From contig JAZOBN010000029.1 in the NCBI GenBank assembly GCA_045595965.1, forward strand, positions 1-64,000: a stretch of DNA of 64,000 nt, read 5' to 3'. The translations under genes were made by a program, and so were the position numbers. This DNA is from CAAGNP01 sp045595965. GTDB lineage: Bacteria; Bacteroidota; Bacteroidia; Bacteroidales; UBA932. A model generated the notes under the pieces. The model searched no databases. It was not told the origin of the DNA and worked only from the letters and a program-made list of their open reading frames with translations. Below are positions 1 to 9,624 of the stretch, piece after piece (within the stretch, counting starts at the first letter, position 1; each line of letters begins with the position of its first letter).

Positions 1-101
1 TGTCATCCTAATCTGCTTATAATGTAGGTGTACCGGTGAGGTACAAATAAGGTACAAATTCCAGCGAATATCTATTAAAATGCATTAAAATTAAACAATA
101 A
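1..101. other. Left-edge intergenic DNA, no gene seen
   Basis: No reading frame here looks like the end of a gene. The stretch is A+T-rich. It holds two close direct copies of GGTACAAAT (about 40-59) beside a GTACCGGTGAGGTAC segment. The repeats could be part of a regulatory or recombination site to the left, but nothing in the window decides that. Confidence 0.3.
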
Positions 102-130
102 GTCCATTACCGCAGGAGGCGATAACGGAC
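102..130 (-). terminator. Terminator after mnmE
   Basis: On the minus strand a 12-bp stem with two G-U pairs (GTCCGTTATCGC against GCGGTAATGGAC) and a 5-nt loop is followed by the T-rich tail TTATTGTTT. It lies about 50 bp beyond the mnmE stop codon, as expected of an intrinsic terminator for the mnmE transcript. Confidence 0.6.
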
Positions 131-178
131 TCATAGTGTGTTAGATAACTCTATATATTGTTATTTATTGATTATCAA

Positions 179-1621
179 TTACTTACCGATGCAAAACTTC
201 CCAAATATCACCCCAAGTACTTCGTCGGTGCTTACTTCGCCGGTGATGGTGCCGATATGGTAGATTGCTTCTCGGATGTCCTGGGCTACGAGGTCGGTAG
301 GGATGGAGTCAGAAAGGCCCACCCAGACACGGGTGAGTGATTCGCGTGCAGCACGGAGTGCTTCAAGGTGACGAAGATTTGTCACAAGGGTGCTGTTTCG
401 CTCTGTTTTGAGCGTTTTTTGAGAGGATGCAAGGAAAGATGTGACTTGATCTATCCCTGCACGAACTTTTGCAGAAATCGGCGAAATAAGGGCAGGGGAG
501 AGGTCATATTTACGGCTGTACCCGGCGATCTGTGACAGATAACCGTCACGCTCCTGTTCTGAGACAAGATCGGCTTTGTTCAGCAGCACGATCACCTGTT
601 TTTCAATGCCGTTGTCGGCTACAGCAGCCGATACCCTTTCAGATAGATTGGCTATGTTCTGTTCGAAACTTTCCGGCCTCTGTGAGTCAAGCATCAGCAT
701 TACTACCGATGCTTGTGCCATTTTCCACCAGGTCCTCTCGATACCAATCATTTCGATGGTCTCTGTGGTGTTCCTGATACCGGCAGTATCGATAAATCTG
801 AATGTTACACCATCTATGTTGATTGTATCTTCTATAACATCCCTTGTGGTACCGGCTATATCTGATACAATAGCTTTCTCCTCTCCGAGCAAAGCGTTCA
901 GAAGTGTACTTTTCCCTGTATTTGTTGCACCTACAATTGCTACAGGAACTCCGTTTTTTATGACATTTCCCATGGCAAATGAGTCAATCAGCTTGTCCAG
1001 ATGGGCACACACTGCATCCAATAACTCTTTTAGACGACTTCTATCAGCAAATTCCACATCCTCTTCGCTGAAGTCTAGTTCGAGTTCCATGAGGGATACT
1101 ATCTCCACAAGATCTCCCCTCATTTGTGAAAGTTCCTGTGAAAAGCCCCCTTTCATTTGGGCCAATGCCACATCGTGAGAAGCTTTTGTCTGCGATGCAA
1201 TCAGGTCAGCAACAGCTTCTGCCTGGGCAAGGTCAAGTTTCCCGTTGAGAAAAGCCCTTTTGGTGAATTCCCCCCCTTGTGCAAGCCTCGCTCCATTCTC
1301 CATCAGCAGTTTGAGAATTTCCTGGGCGATATATTCACTTCCGTGGCAATAGATCTCGGCCGATTCTTCCCCGGTGTAGGAGTGGGGTGCCCTGAACACC
1401 ACAGCCATCACTTCATCGATAATCTCCTCTTCGCGGAAGATTACCCCGAAACGCATTTTATAGTTCTCGCTCTGGTTCAGTGGTTTTTTTCCGGCAGGGC
1501 GGAACACTTTCTCCAATATCTCTATTGATTTCGGTCCCGAGAGTCTCAGGACAGTTACTGCACCTGCTCCAGATCCGCTGGCTTGTGCACAAATGGTACT
1601 TTCATCGTAATAGCTTCCCAT
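179..1621 (-). CDS. mnmE: tRNA modification GTPase MnmE
   Basis: MnmE (TrmE) works with MnmG to install the carboxymethylaminomethyl group on wobble uridine 34 of certain tRNAs, using a formyl-folate donor and GTP. The 480-aa protein has the usual length and order: an N-terminal folate-binding domain (about 1-120), a helical domain, an inserted Ras-like G domain (P-loop GATNTGKST, switch DIAGTTRD, DTAG, NKAD), and the C-terminal FCIGK motif whose Cys is conserved in the family. The start is the ATG 3 bp downstream of the preceding methyltransferase gene, so the two are probably co-transcribed. mnmG is not in the window. Confidence 0.97.
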   Translation of the reverse strand: MGSYYDESTICAQASGSGAGAVTVLRLSGPKSIEILEKVFRPAGKKPLNQSENYKMRFGVIFREEEIIDEVMAVVFRAPHSYTGEESAEIYCHGSEYIAQEILKLLMENGARLAQGGEFTKRAFLNGKLDLAQAEAVADLIASQTKASHDVALAQMKGGFSQELSQMRGDLVEIVSLMELELDFSEEDVEFADRSRLKELLDAVCAHLDKLIDSFAMGNVIKNGVPVAIVGATNTGKSTLLNALLGEEKAIVSDIAGTTRDVIEDTINIDGVTFRFIDTAGIRNTTETIEMIGIERTWWKMAQASVVMLMLDSQRPESFEQNIANLSERVSAAVADNGIEKQVIVLLNKADLVSEQERDGYLSQIAGYSRKYDLSPALISPISAKVRAGIDQVTSFLASSQKTLKTERNSTLVTNLRHLEALRAARESLTRVWVGLSDSIPTDLVAQDIREAIYHIGTITGEVSTDEVLGVIFGKFCIGK

Positions 1622-1624
1622 AAT

Positions 1625-3148
1625 CTATCTTCTCTCTAATGCCACCACATTTTCAATATGGACAGTATGGGGGAACATATCCACTGGGCGGACTCTTGTA
1701 ATTCTATATTTCTGGGACAAAATTGACAAATCGCGTGCCTGGGTGGCAGGATTGCAACTCACATATACTATTTTCTCGGGGTTTGCATCCAGAATCACCT
1801 GGGCAACATCGGGATGGATTCCTGCCCTTGGAGGATCTATGATAATCACATCTGGTGCCCCTCCGTGCTCTGCAATAAACTCAGAGGTAAGGATATCTTT
1901 CATATCACCGGCATAGAATGTACAATTGGTAATTCCGTTGTTGGCAGCATTGATCCTAGCATCTTCAATCGCCTCTGGGACATATTCTATTCCAATGACA
2001 CTTGCAGCCTTTTTTGAGATGAACTGGGCAATTGTACCTGTACCTGTATAGAGGTCATAGACCCTCTCTCCACCTTTCAGGTCGGCAAACTCCCTCACAA
2101 TGCTATATAGACGGTAGGCTTGTTCAGAATTTGTCTGGTAGAACGATTTCGGGCCAATTTTGAAGCATAGATCCTCCATTTGCTCATATATTGCATCTTC
2201 CCCGGCATAGTTGACTACAGGGAGGTCTCCGAATGAATCATTCCCCTTGGAATTGATGACGTAGTGGAGCGATTTGATCTCTGGAAATCGCTCTGATATG
2301 GCATCCAGAAGGGATAATACAGGTGCTTTTCCATTGATTTCACCCTCTCCGAGTGAGGTACATGCAAGTGTCACCATCACATCCCCTTTGGAATTGGTTC
2401 TGATGACAAGGGTGCGGAGCAACCCCACCTGTTCCCTCAGATTAAAGAAACTCAATCCATGTTCAATTGCATACTCCTTCACAAAGTTTCTGATTTTATT
2501 GGATGGTTCGGGTTGGAGATGGCATTGTTTTATATCCAGAACCTTGTCAAATGCACCTCCAATGTGGAATCCGAGGCCAAACCCTTCAGGGCGGCTGTTC
2601 ACGCTTGAATATCCGAGACGGAGGTGTCTGGGGAATCCGTTGGGGTAGTCGGCAGGATCGAGCTGGGTAGGGGGGGAGAAGATATCATCACCCCTCTCTC
2701 CTTCAAATAACCAACGGCGGTCCGAGAAGGTAAATTCCAGTTTATTCCTGTATTCCCTGGTTTTGTCCGATCCGGCAATAGGCTCTATTTCAGGAAGTTC
2801 CAATTTTCCAATACGAGTCAATTGGTCTACCACCTGCTGTTGCTTGAATTTAAGTTGCAAGTCGTAGGGGAGGGCCTGCCATTTACACCCCCCGCAAGTT
2901 CCATAGTGGCTGCAGAAAGGATCAATCCTCTCTGGTGACGGTTTTACCATATTCACCACAACCCCCTCCATAAAGCCGCTCTTCTTGCGAAGAATCCTCA
3001 CATCTACTACATCTCCAGGAATACATAAAGGGACGAAAAGGACCTTCCCATCAATCCTGGCGATGGAATTTCCCTCTGCTGCCACAGATTCTATCTCTAC
3101 ATTATTGAGGATGATTTTTTCTTTTTTCTTCATCTTATTGCTACTCAA
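1625..3148 (-). CDS. rlmD: 23S rRNA (uracil-5-)-methyltransferase, RlmD/RumA family
   Basis: This is a SAM-dependent RNA m5U methyltransferase of the TrmA/RumA group. An N-terminal TRAM domain (about 10-70) precedes an iron-sulfur cysteine set (C79, C85, C88 in CSHYGTCGGC, with a probable fourth Cys near 210). The C-terminal Rossmann fold has the SAM motif DLYTGTGT, DPPRAG, and the catalytic Cys in VSCNPATQ. Length (507 aa) is normal for the Bacteroidota form. Bacteria often have two or three paralogues (RlmD, RlmCD, RlmC), so the target uridine is not certain. It lies 3 bp upstream of mnmE, giving a two-gene RNA-modification operon. Confidence 0.9.
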   Translation of the reverse strand: MSSNKMKKKEKIILNNVEIESVAAEGNSIARIDGKVLFVPLCIPGDVVDVRILRKKSGFMEGVVVNMVKPSPERIDPFCSHYGTCGGCKWQALPYDLQLKFKQQQVVDQLTRIGKLELPEIEPIAGSDKTREYRNKLEFTFSDRRWLFEGERGDDIFSPPTQLDPADYPNGFPRHLRLGYSSVNSRPEGFGLGFHIGGAFDKVLDIKQCHLQPEPSNKIRNFVKEYAIEHGLSFFNLREQVGLLRTLVIRTNSKGDVMVTLACTSLGEGEINGKAPVLSLLDAISERFPEIKSLHYVINSKGNDSFGDLPVVNYAGEDAIYEQMEDLCFKIGPKSFYQTNSEQAYRLYSIVREFADLKGGERVYDLYTGTGTIAQFISKKAASVIGIEYVPEAIEDARINAANNGITNCTFYAGDMKDILTSEFIAEHGGAPDVIIIDPPRAGIHPDVAQVILDANPEKIVYVSCNPATQARDLSILSQKYRITRVRPVDMFPHTVHIENVVALERR

Positions 3149-3201
3149 ATTCTTAAAATAAACGAGGAATAATAAATTGAACCGAGGATCAATTTATAGG
3201 G

Positions 3202-3209
3202 CAAAAATA
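3202..3209 (-). promoter_or_regulatory. Putative -7 box for the rlmD-mnmE operon
   Basis: TATTTTTG on the minus strand matches the Bacteroidota -7 consensus TAnnTTTG and lies about 54 bp before the methyltransferase start. No clear -33 TTTG is seen. Confidence 0.35.
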
Positions 3210-3222
3210 ACAAAATAATTAG

Positions 3223-3230
3223 TATTTTTG
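3223..3230 (+). promoter_or_regulatory. Putative -7 box for the GH9 gene
   Basis: TATTTTTG on the plus strand fits TAnnTTTG and lies about 73 bp before the GH9 start codon, in the divergent gap shared with the methyltransferase operon. A convincing -33 box is missing. Confidence 0.35.
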
Positions 3231-3303
3231 GACATCATCTGCGCATGTGCCATAATTGAGCAGCTGATGTTGTTTAAGAGATCAAATTTAGTATGTATAA
3301 AAG

Positions 3304-5124
3304 ATGAAAAAATTGTTTCTGACTACACTCCTTATGGTATTGGGGGTCTTCTGCGCAAACGCAGAACAATGGATCCGGATCAACCAGCTCGGATATCTTC
3401 CTGAATCTATCAAAGTTGCGGTTTTTATCAGTGAAGAACCTGTCAAACTTTCCGATTTTGAAATTGTAGATTCCAAAACTGGAAAAAGAGCCAAAATAAT
3501 GGCAAAAATCGAGTCTACAGGGAAGTACGGTACAATGCAAAGCACATACCGTCTCGATTTCTCTGACTTCGAAAAACCGGGTGAATATTATATCAGGGCA
3601 GGTAAAGCGAAATCTCCTGTTTTCCCTATCAACACATCGGTTTATGACGGAACAGCGGATTTCCTTCTGAATTACATGCGTCAACAACGTTGCGGTTACA
3701 ATCCTCATATCCAGGACAGTTGCCACACCCACGACGGTTATATCCTGTATCATCCCACAAAAACAGGACAATATATTGATGTAACCGGCGGATGGCACGA
3801 TGCTACCGATTATCTTCAATACACTACAACCTCTGCCAACGCCATCTATCAGATGATGTTTGCATATCAGGAGAATCCATCTGCATTTAAGGACAACTAC
3901 GATGCCCGTGGCCATAAAGGGGCAAACGGTATCCCTGACATTGTAGATGAGATCAAATGGGGCCTTGACTGGCTCAACAAAATGAATCCCGAACCAGGTG
4001 AACTTTACAATCAGATTGCTGATGACCGTGACCACGCCGGAATGCGTCTTCCAAATGAGTGTAAAGTGGATTACGGATATGGTCCCGGAGAGGGGAGACC
4101 TGTATATTTCTGCAGTGGTGAACCCCAGATCAGAGGTACATTCATGAACTCAACTATGGGTGTTGCAAGCACAGCAGGTAAGTTTGCCTCATGCTTCGCA
4201 CTTGGTGCAAGAATACTTAAACCTTTCTACCCAGAATTCGCAGAACTTATCGGTTCAAAAGCGGACGCTGCATATCAGGAGGGTGTGAAGAAGCCTGGCA
4301 ACTGTCAAACTGCATCTGTTCTGGCTCCATATATCTATGAAGAGGACAACTGGGTAGATGATATGGAACTCGGTGCAATTGAACTTTATCTCTTCACAGG
4401 TGATAGAAGTTACTACGATCAAGCTATAGAATATGCCCGCAGAGAGCCTGTTACCCCATGGATGGGTGCAGACAGCGCACGTCACTACCAATGGTATCCG
4501 TTCATGAATATGGGACACTATCACATTGCAAAAAATGGCAATGAGCGTGTTAACAAAGAATTTGTCAGAAATCTTCGTACAGGTATCGAGAGGACATTGG
4601 AAAAGGCGATGGAGAGCCCATACAGACACGGTATCCCTTATATCTGGTGTTCAAACAACCTAACTACAGCAATGATGACCCAGTGCAGACTATACAGGGA
4701 ACTTACCGGCGATGACACTTATGCTGAAATGGAAGCGAGTCTCAGAGACTGGTTGTTCGGATGCAACCCTTGGGGGACAAGTATGATTGTAGAGCTTCCT
4801 GCACACGGAGATTATCCAAGCCAGCCACACTCATCATATTTGAATGCCGGTAAAGGAAATACCACAGGCGGTCTTGTAGACGGTCCGGTATATTTCAATA
4901 TCTTCAAACACCTTGAAGGGGTAAATATGGACGGTATTCCTAACAGACCTGGTGATGACTATGCCCGCTTCCAGCCAGACCTTATGGTATATCACGATGC
5001 AATTGGTGATTATTCGACCAATGAACCAACAATGGACGGAACTGCATGCTTGACTTATTATCTGTCATCCCTTGAGAGTGACGGTGCAAAACAAGCTGCA
5101 AAACAAACCTCCAAGAAGAAATAA
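3304..5124 (+). CDS. Secreted glycoside hydrolase family 9 protein (endoglucanase-like)
   Basis: GH9 enzymes cleave beta-1,4-glucans and related glycans by inversion. The 606-aa protein starts with a signal peptide ending near ANA (residue 20). An Ig-like CelD_N domain (about 21-110; IRINQLGYLP is typical) precedes an (alpha/alpha)6 barrel. The barrel shows GGWHDATDY with D166 and D169 as the catalytic-base aspartates, CNPWGTSM, and STNEPTMDG with E574 as likely proton donor. The usual PHHR histidine motif reads PHSSY, so substrate preference may differ from true cellulases. No dockerin, carbohydrate-binding module or type IX sorting tail is seen. It stands alone, without SusCD genes, so the substrate cannot be inferred. 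rarA follows after 23 bp. Confidence 0.9.
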   Translation: MKKLFLTTLLMVLGVFCANAEQWIRINQLGYLPESIKVAVFISEEPVKLSDFEIVDSKTGKRAKIMAKIESTGKYGTMQSTYRLDFSDFEKPGEYYIRAGKAKSPVFPINTSVYDGTADFLLNYMRQQRCGYNPHIQDSCHTHDGYILYHPTKTGQYIDVTGGWHDATDYLQYTTTSANAIYQMMFAYQENPSAFKDNYDARGHKGANGIPDIVDEIKWGLDWLNKMNPEPGELYNQIADDRDHAGMRLPNECKVDYGYGPGEGRPVYFCSGEPQIRGTFMNSTMGVASTAGKFASCFALGARILKPFYPEFAELIGSKADAAYQEGVKKPGNCQTASVLAPYIYEEDNWVDDMELGAIELYLFTGDRSYYDQAIEYARREPVTPWMGADSARHYQWYPFMNMGHYHIAKNGNERVNKEFVRNLRTGIERTLEKAMESPYRHGIPYIWCSNNLTTAMMTQCRLYRELTGDDTYAEMEASLRDWLFGCNPWGTSMIVELPAHGDYPSQPHSSYLNAGKGNTTGGLVDGPVYFNIFKHLEGVNMDGIPNRPGDDYARFQPDLMVYHDAIGDYSTNEPTMDGTACLTYYLSSLESDGAKQAAKQTSKKK

Positions 5125-5147
5125 AGATAATTTACACAATTTATATT

Positions 5148-6437
5148 ATGTTAAATAGTAGTAATATCCCTCTACCCGAAAGGATGCGGCCACGTGATCT
5201 TGACCAATATGTAGGACAGGAACACTTAGTGGGAGAAAAAGCTATTCTAAGAAGGATGATTGAGACGGGAAATATCTCCTCTTTCATCCTTTGGGGACCT
5301 CCCGGTGTCGGCAAGACAACACTTGCTCAGATTATCGCATCCAAGCTTGACAGAGAATTTTACACACTCTCTGCAATCAATTCCGGTGTAAAGGATATGC
5401 GTGAGATCTTCGATAAGGCAAAATCTAACTCAATTTTTGCCTCCGGAGGCTCCCCAATACTATTTATCGATGAAATTCACCGCTTCTCCAAAGCCCAGCA
5501 GGATGCTCTGCTGGGTGCTGTGGAGACCGGAACGGTAACCCTTATAGGTGCTACTACAGAAAATCCCTCTTTTGAGGTGATTACACCACTCCTTTCCCGT
5601 TGCCAGGTATATGTTCTTAAAAGTCTTGGTGTAAAGGATCTTGACAAACTCCTTGTAAGAGCCATTTCGGAAGATCCTATCCTTAAAAGTAAACATATTG
5701 AGATCCAAGAGAAAGATGCACTTTTCCGATACTCATCCGGAGATGCACGTAAACTACTCAACATCCTTGAGATAATCACCTCAGATATCTCTGAAGGTGA
5801 TAAACTCGTTATCACAGATAAGTTGGTCGCTGAGCGGCTGCAAGAGAATATTGCAATTTATGACAAGAATGGGGAACAGCACTACGACATCATATCTGCC
5901 TTTATCAAGAGTATGCGTGGCTCTGACCCCAATGGTGCCATCTATTGGATGGCGAGGATGCTCGATGGTGGCGAAGACCCTCTCTTTATTGCAAGAAGAA
6001 TGCTGATTCTTGCATCAGAAGATGTCGGGCTTGCCAATCCGAATGCACTTCTTCTGGCTCAGGCTACATTTGAGACTGTTCATAAAATCGGAATGCCCGA
6101 GGCCCGCATTCCCCTTGCAGAGTGTGCAATATATCTGGCCACATCCCCAAAATCCAACTCTGCATATATGGCTATTGACGAAGCTCTCGCTATGGTTCGC
6201 CAAGGGGACAACTCCCCTGTTCCACTCCACCTTCGCAACGCCCCTACCGCACTTATGGAAGAGCTCGGATATGCCAAGGATTACAAATATGCACACGCAT
6301 ACGAAGGGCACTTTGTCGATCAGGAGTTTCTCCCTGAAGGAAAATCGGGGACAAAATTCTATGAGCCGGCAGACAATGCAAAAGAGCGCGAAATCCGCGC
6401 CCGTCTGCAAAAAAACTGGAAAAAATACAATTACTAA
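5148..6437 (+). CDS. rarA: Replication-associated recombination ATPase RarA (MgsA)
   Basis: RarA is an AAA+ clamp-loader-like ATPase that acts at stalled replication forks. The 429-aa protein has Walker A GPPGVGKTT (about 50-58), Walker B LFIDEIHRFSKAQQDALL, a sensor region GATTENPSF, and the C-terminal tetramerisation region with YMAIDEAL and the NAPT segment. The N-terminal PLPERMRPRDLDQYVGQEHL is characteristic. It is co-directional with the GH9 gene. Its stop overlaps by 4 bp the stop of the convergent envelope cluster, leaving no room for a separate terminator. Confidence 0.96.
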   Translation: MLNSSNIPLPERMRPRDLDQYVGQEHLVGEKAILRRMIETGNISSFILWGPPGVGKTTLAQIIASKLDREFYTLSAINSGVKDMREIFDKAKSNSIFASGGSPILFIDEIHRFSKAQQDALLGAVETGTVTLIGATTENPSFEVITPLLSRCQVYVLKSLGVKDLDKLLVRAISEDPILKSKHIEIQEKDALFRYSSGDARKLLNILEIITSDISEGDKLVITDKLVAERLQENIAIYDKNGEQHYDIISAFIKSMRGSDPNGAIYWMARMLDGGEDPLFIARRMLILASEDVGLANPNALLLAQATFETVHKIGMPEARIPLAECAIYLATSPKSNSAYMAIDEALAMVRQGDNSPVPLHLRNAPTALMEELGYAKDYKYAHAYEGHFVDQEFLPEGKSGTKFYEPADNAKEREIRARLQKNWKKYNY

Positions 6438-8050
6438 TATAGTTTGAATGTTACCGGGACATCATAACGGACATTCACAGGGAGATTGTCCTTTTTTCCC
6501 GGAATCCATCTTGGTGAGCTGGAGACTACCCTTAACGCCTCTGCATCAAGCTTGGGCTCTACCCCTTTCTTCACTTTAACATCAGTTACCGTACCATCTT
6601 TTGAGACTACAAAGGAGATAATCACTTTTCCCCCTTCGATCCCCAACATAAAGGCATTTTCAGGGGTATAAGGAGATTTGATATTGGCCCCTATCCACTC
6701 TCCGAATGATCCGGATGCATTTCCTGTAAATTTAGGGGGGATAAATGGGATTGATTGGCTTTGTCCCTCTTGTAGTGTTACTGAAATACTTTCTGATTTA
6801 TTGTGCCCGATTTTAATGGATCTGGTCTCCTTTGCATATCCATCTTTTGTAATCTCTACTGTATGGTCCCCTACCAGCAGTTGTTTTATCAGCGGGGTCT
6901 CCCCTGCCATTTCGCCATCAATAGTCACCTTCGCGACATTTGGGGTGGATTCTACTACAAGTGTACCATATAGTGCCACAGGTGATGGAATAGTCACACT
7001 CTGTTCCTGGCCATTTTCAACTTTCAAAGCAACTCTTTGCGACTGATGTCCTGCTCTTCTTACCTCTACAATATGTTGGGTAATAGAGCCTAAATTGCCA
7101 CTCCACTCCCCTTTTCCTTTATACTCATCATCGACATAAATCAATGCATTGGTATCTTCACATCTCAAGGTTACTGGGGCGAACTGCCCCTCCATTTCGA
7201 GTTCAATTCTCATCACCCCTTTACCTTCAGATACTATTTCACCATTAATAGTCTTATAATTCTCTTTTTGAACCCTGTATGAGATTATCTCCCCACGTCT
7301 GTACCTCTTGCCTCCCTTGAATGGAGAGTGCCCGAAATACTCATTATTTACATAAATTGAGGCACCTTCGGGAACAGTAACAAACTCCAATTGAGAATAA
7401 GCAGGGATGAGATTGACTTTTACAGTTGGAGTCTGATCTGAGATCTCCACCACCCCTTCACACTCTTCAAAGAGTGGATGGGATATCTTGTAATAGTATT
7501 TGCCATAGTCGAGCAACTGGGTAAACATATTCCCCTGAACTGTCTGTACAAGAAGTTCATAATCTTTACTCTTCCCTATGAAAATAGTATAGTCCGGTTC
7601 GTTTACATCTATTTTGAAGAAATTGCTCTGTAATGATGCATTATATACCTTTTGATACCCTCCATCTGCCACGATAGTTAGCGAATAAACCGTCCCCTCC
7701 TTCAATTTCACAGGAACAGGATCTATCGGGGTATATCCTGCACATTTGAAATATAGATTCTTCACCTGATAAGGGACATAGAACCATACCTCTCCACCCT
7801 CCTTCTCCTCACGATCCACCACTCCGAGTCCCCCCACATCGAGAAGCAAATGGCTCTCCATCTTATCTGCAAGGGTAACTTTTATCAATGCACACAATTT
7901 GTTATTATAATCCTTTTTAGGGAAATAAATCCTTGCATCCATATCTTTTGACTGCTCCACCACATCCCCTTGCATCGACATCTTCATCCCCTGTGAGAAA
8001 CATTCTGCACTTATTGACAGAATTGCCAGAATGATTAGAATCCTTTTCAT
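6434..8050 (-). CDS. Exported PEGA-domain protein with TonB C-terminal domain
   Basis: A 538-aa protein with a cleavable signal peptide (about 1-20, ending CFSQ). A roughly 100-residue N-terminal domain (DMDARIYFP, LCALIKVT, LLLDVGGLG, VWFYVPYQVKN) is shared with the proteins at 13239-15263 and 19437-21335. Three PEGA-type beta repeats follow (VPEGASIYVNN; ALIYVDDEYKG; AKVTIDGEMAGETPL). The last 90 residues are a TonB C-terminal domain (GKVIISFVVSKDGTV, PRWIPGKKDN, PVTF). Real TonB proteins are anchored in the inner membrane; this one has no transmembrane helix after the signal peptide, so it is probably periplasmic or outer-membrane associated. It is the last gene of the cluster, 2 bp after its neighbour. 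Function is not known. Confidence 0.85.
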   Translation of the reverse strand: MKRILIILAILSISAECFSQGMKMSMQGDVVEQSKDMDARIYFPKKDYNNKLCALIKVTLADKMESHLLLDVGGLGVVDREEKEGGEVWFYVPYQVKNLYFKCAGYTPIDPVPVKLKEGTVYSLTIVADGGYQKVYNASLQSNFFKIDVNEPDYTIFIGKSKDYELLVQTVQGNMFTQLLDYGKYYYKISHPLFEECEGVVEISDQTPTVKVNLIPAYSQLEFVTVPEGASIYVNNEYFGHSPFKGGKRYRRGEIISYRVQKENYKTINGEIVSEGKGVMRIELEMEGQFAPVTLRCEDTNALIYVDDEYKGKGEWSGNLGSITQHIVEVRRAGHQSQRVALKVENGQEQSVTIPSPVALYGTLVVESTPNVAKVTIDGEMAGETPLIKQLLVGDHTVEITKDGYAKETRSIKIGHNKSESISVTLQEGQSQSIPFIPPKFTGNASGSFGEWIGANIKSPYTPENAFMLGIEGGKVIISFVVSKDGTVTDVKVKKGVEPKLDAEALRVVSSSPRWIPGKKDNLPVNVRYDVPVTFKLY

Positions 8051-8052
8051 GA

Positions 8053-9588
8053 TTACTCTATTTCTTTGATGTATTTTATACTTACATAAGCAAAACCGGA
8101 CTTGGTATTGTATTTGATTTTTGCAAATCCGTTCACCACATCATATACTTCAAACACCTCTCCCGGTTTTATACTCCCCACTATAGTACTGTTTCCATCA
8201 GCCTCTGCTCTGACATTCAATACTTTTGAATCAAGGGTAGTAATTGCCCTGTAATACTCATCCTGCTGTGGCAACGACACTTTTCCTGAGATTGTGACAA
8301 GATAAAATCCAGCACCACCCAGCAGAAGTATTGTCACAAATATCTTCTTATAATTGTCCAGGACAAATTTATATACCCGAGAGACATTGTTGACGATATT
8401 TATAATCATATGGACAACAAGATACCCCAGCAACCCATACAAAAGTGTGGTATCAATAAATGCACACACTGTAAACATAGCGATTGATGCACCTATAGTC
8501 CCTGCTGCATTCTCTACAGGTTTGTTTGCCTCGTCTAAGTCAGAATTTAGCAAATCTTTTTTATTCATGGCCAGAAGTACAGAAACAAATAGATAGACCA
8601 CAGATGTAGTTATCAATAGGGCCAGGGACATCGGTCTGAACTGATACTGAGAGTATATCTGAGCAATAAAATCAAGATCGGTGTATGAATATATATTCTG
8701 GAAAAGCAATATGTTCTCCTGCAGGGGTTTGCACAGATATATACAATATACAAACAACGACACTATGAAAAATAGATTCACAAAAATGGAGAGGGAGGCA
8801 AGAATGCATCCTGGTCCCATCATTAATGCATCGTTGATACCTGTACTATCATTTTTATCCAATTTTCCCGATCTCAACATATTGATAACCCTCTTGTGAG
8901 GGAGTACAATATGGAGTACCTTGAGAAGAAGCAATATTGTAGAAAACAATATTATGAGGATGAAGAGTCCCCCCCTTACAGATCCCCCTTTTTTCATGAA
9001 CCACAGATCGAGTTCAAAAAAAGGAGATACCACCTTTCCCCACCAATTGTCACGGGGAACTACAAAGTCTATCATATATGTGATGATATCACTGAGACCG
9101 TCAGTCACTGAAGCCCCTCTGAAGAATCTTTGCACTCTTGTAGCCTCGCGGTCGAAATTATCAAGAATCTCACAAGCAAGGGTAACCATGTCAAGAATAG
9201 CACTATGCATACTCCCCCCTTCTGCATATCTGTGCTGAATAGTGAAATAATTGACACCATATTTGCCATTCAACATAGAATTCAGCACACCATATCCCAT
9301 ATTGGCCTTTATCAATCTGTCGTGGGTATAAACCTGTATAACAACAGCACCTGCCTCTCCATCCACACTCTTGAGATAAAGTTTGGGGGGACATTCTGAA
9401 TCTACACGTACAACCAACGGTACATCTTCAGGCAGTCTCATCTTCTCCAATCTGTTTCTGGTGGTTGTAGAGACGGCTACAAGATTATCCCCATCAATAG
9501 TAACCGGGGGGAGGCTCTTGACTTCACCATTTGAACATGAAATCAAGGCTAATAGTGAAAATAGGAGATATATGACCCTTCTAATCAT
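8053..9588 (-). CDS. Multi-pass membrane lipoprotein with C-terminal SH3 domain
   Basis: A 511-aa protein of unknown function. It starts with a lipobox (LALISC, Cys18). An extracytoplasmic N-terminal region of about 180 residues faintly resembles TPM/DUF477 domains, a weak inference. About five hydrophobic helices follow (first near 205-230; others around 255-290, 315-340, 365-400 and 415-440). The end is a bacterial SH3-like domain (VLNVRAEADGNSTIVGSI, GFAKIKY, GFAYVSIKYI) that could bind peptidoglycan or a protein partner. It has its own candidate promoter and leads the last transcription unit of the cluster, with the PEGA/TonB gene 2 bp downstream. Confidence 0.7.
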   Translation of the reverse strand: MIRRVIYLLFSLLALISCSNGEVKSLPPVTIDGDNLVAVSTTTRNRLEKMRLPEDVPLVVRVDSECPPKLYLKSVDGEAGAVVIQVYTHDRLIKANMGYGVLNSMLNGKYGVNYFTIQHRYAEGGSMHSAILDMVTLACEILDNFDREATRVQRFFRGASVTDGLSDIITYMIDFVVPRDNWWGKVVSPFFELDLWFMKKGGSVRGGLFILIILFSTILLLLKVLHIVLPHKRVINMLRSGKLDKNDSTGINDALMMGPGCILASLSIFVNLFFIVSLFVYCIYLCKPLQENILLFQNIYSYTDLDFIAQIYSQYQFRPMSLALLITTSVVYLFVSVLLAMNKKDLLNSDLDEANKPVENAAGTIGASIAMFTVCAFIDTTLLYGLLGYLVVHMIINIVNNVSRVYKFVLDNYKKIFVTILLLGGAGFYLVTISGKVSLPQQDEYYRAITTLDSKVLNVRAEADGNSTIVGSIKPGEVFEVYDVVNGFAKIKYNTKSGFAYVSIKYIKEIE

Positions 9589-9611
9589 AGCTAAGAGATG
9601 GTTTGTTGTTA

Positions 9612-9619
9612 CAAATATA
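9612..9619 (-). promoter_or_regulatory. Putative -7 box for the SH3-lipoprotein/PEGA-TonB unit
   Basis: TATATTTG on the minus strand fits TAnnTTTG, 23 bp before the start codon of the downstream gene. It directly follows the terminator hairpin of the preceding unit. Confidence 0.5.
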
Positions 9620-9624
9620 AAAAA

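Noticed and set aside
576..1178. Plus-strand 200-codon ORF opposite mnmE
   Set aside because: It is the Ser-rich reverse reading of the mnmE G domain, with no independent coding support.
3274..4035. Minus-strand 253-codon ORF opposite the GH9 gene
   Set aside because: It is the shadow of a strongly supported GH9 gene and has no recognisable domain.
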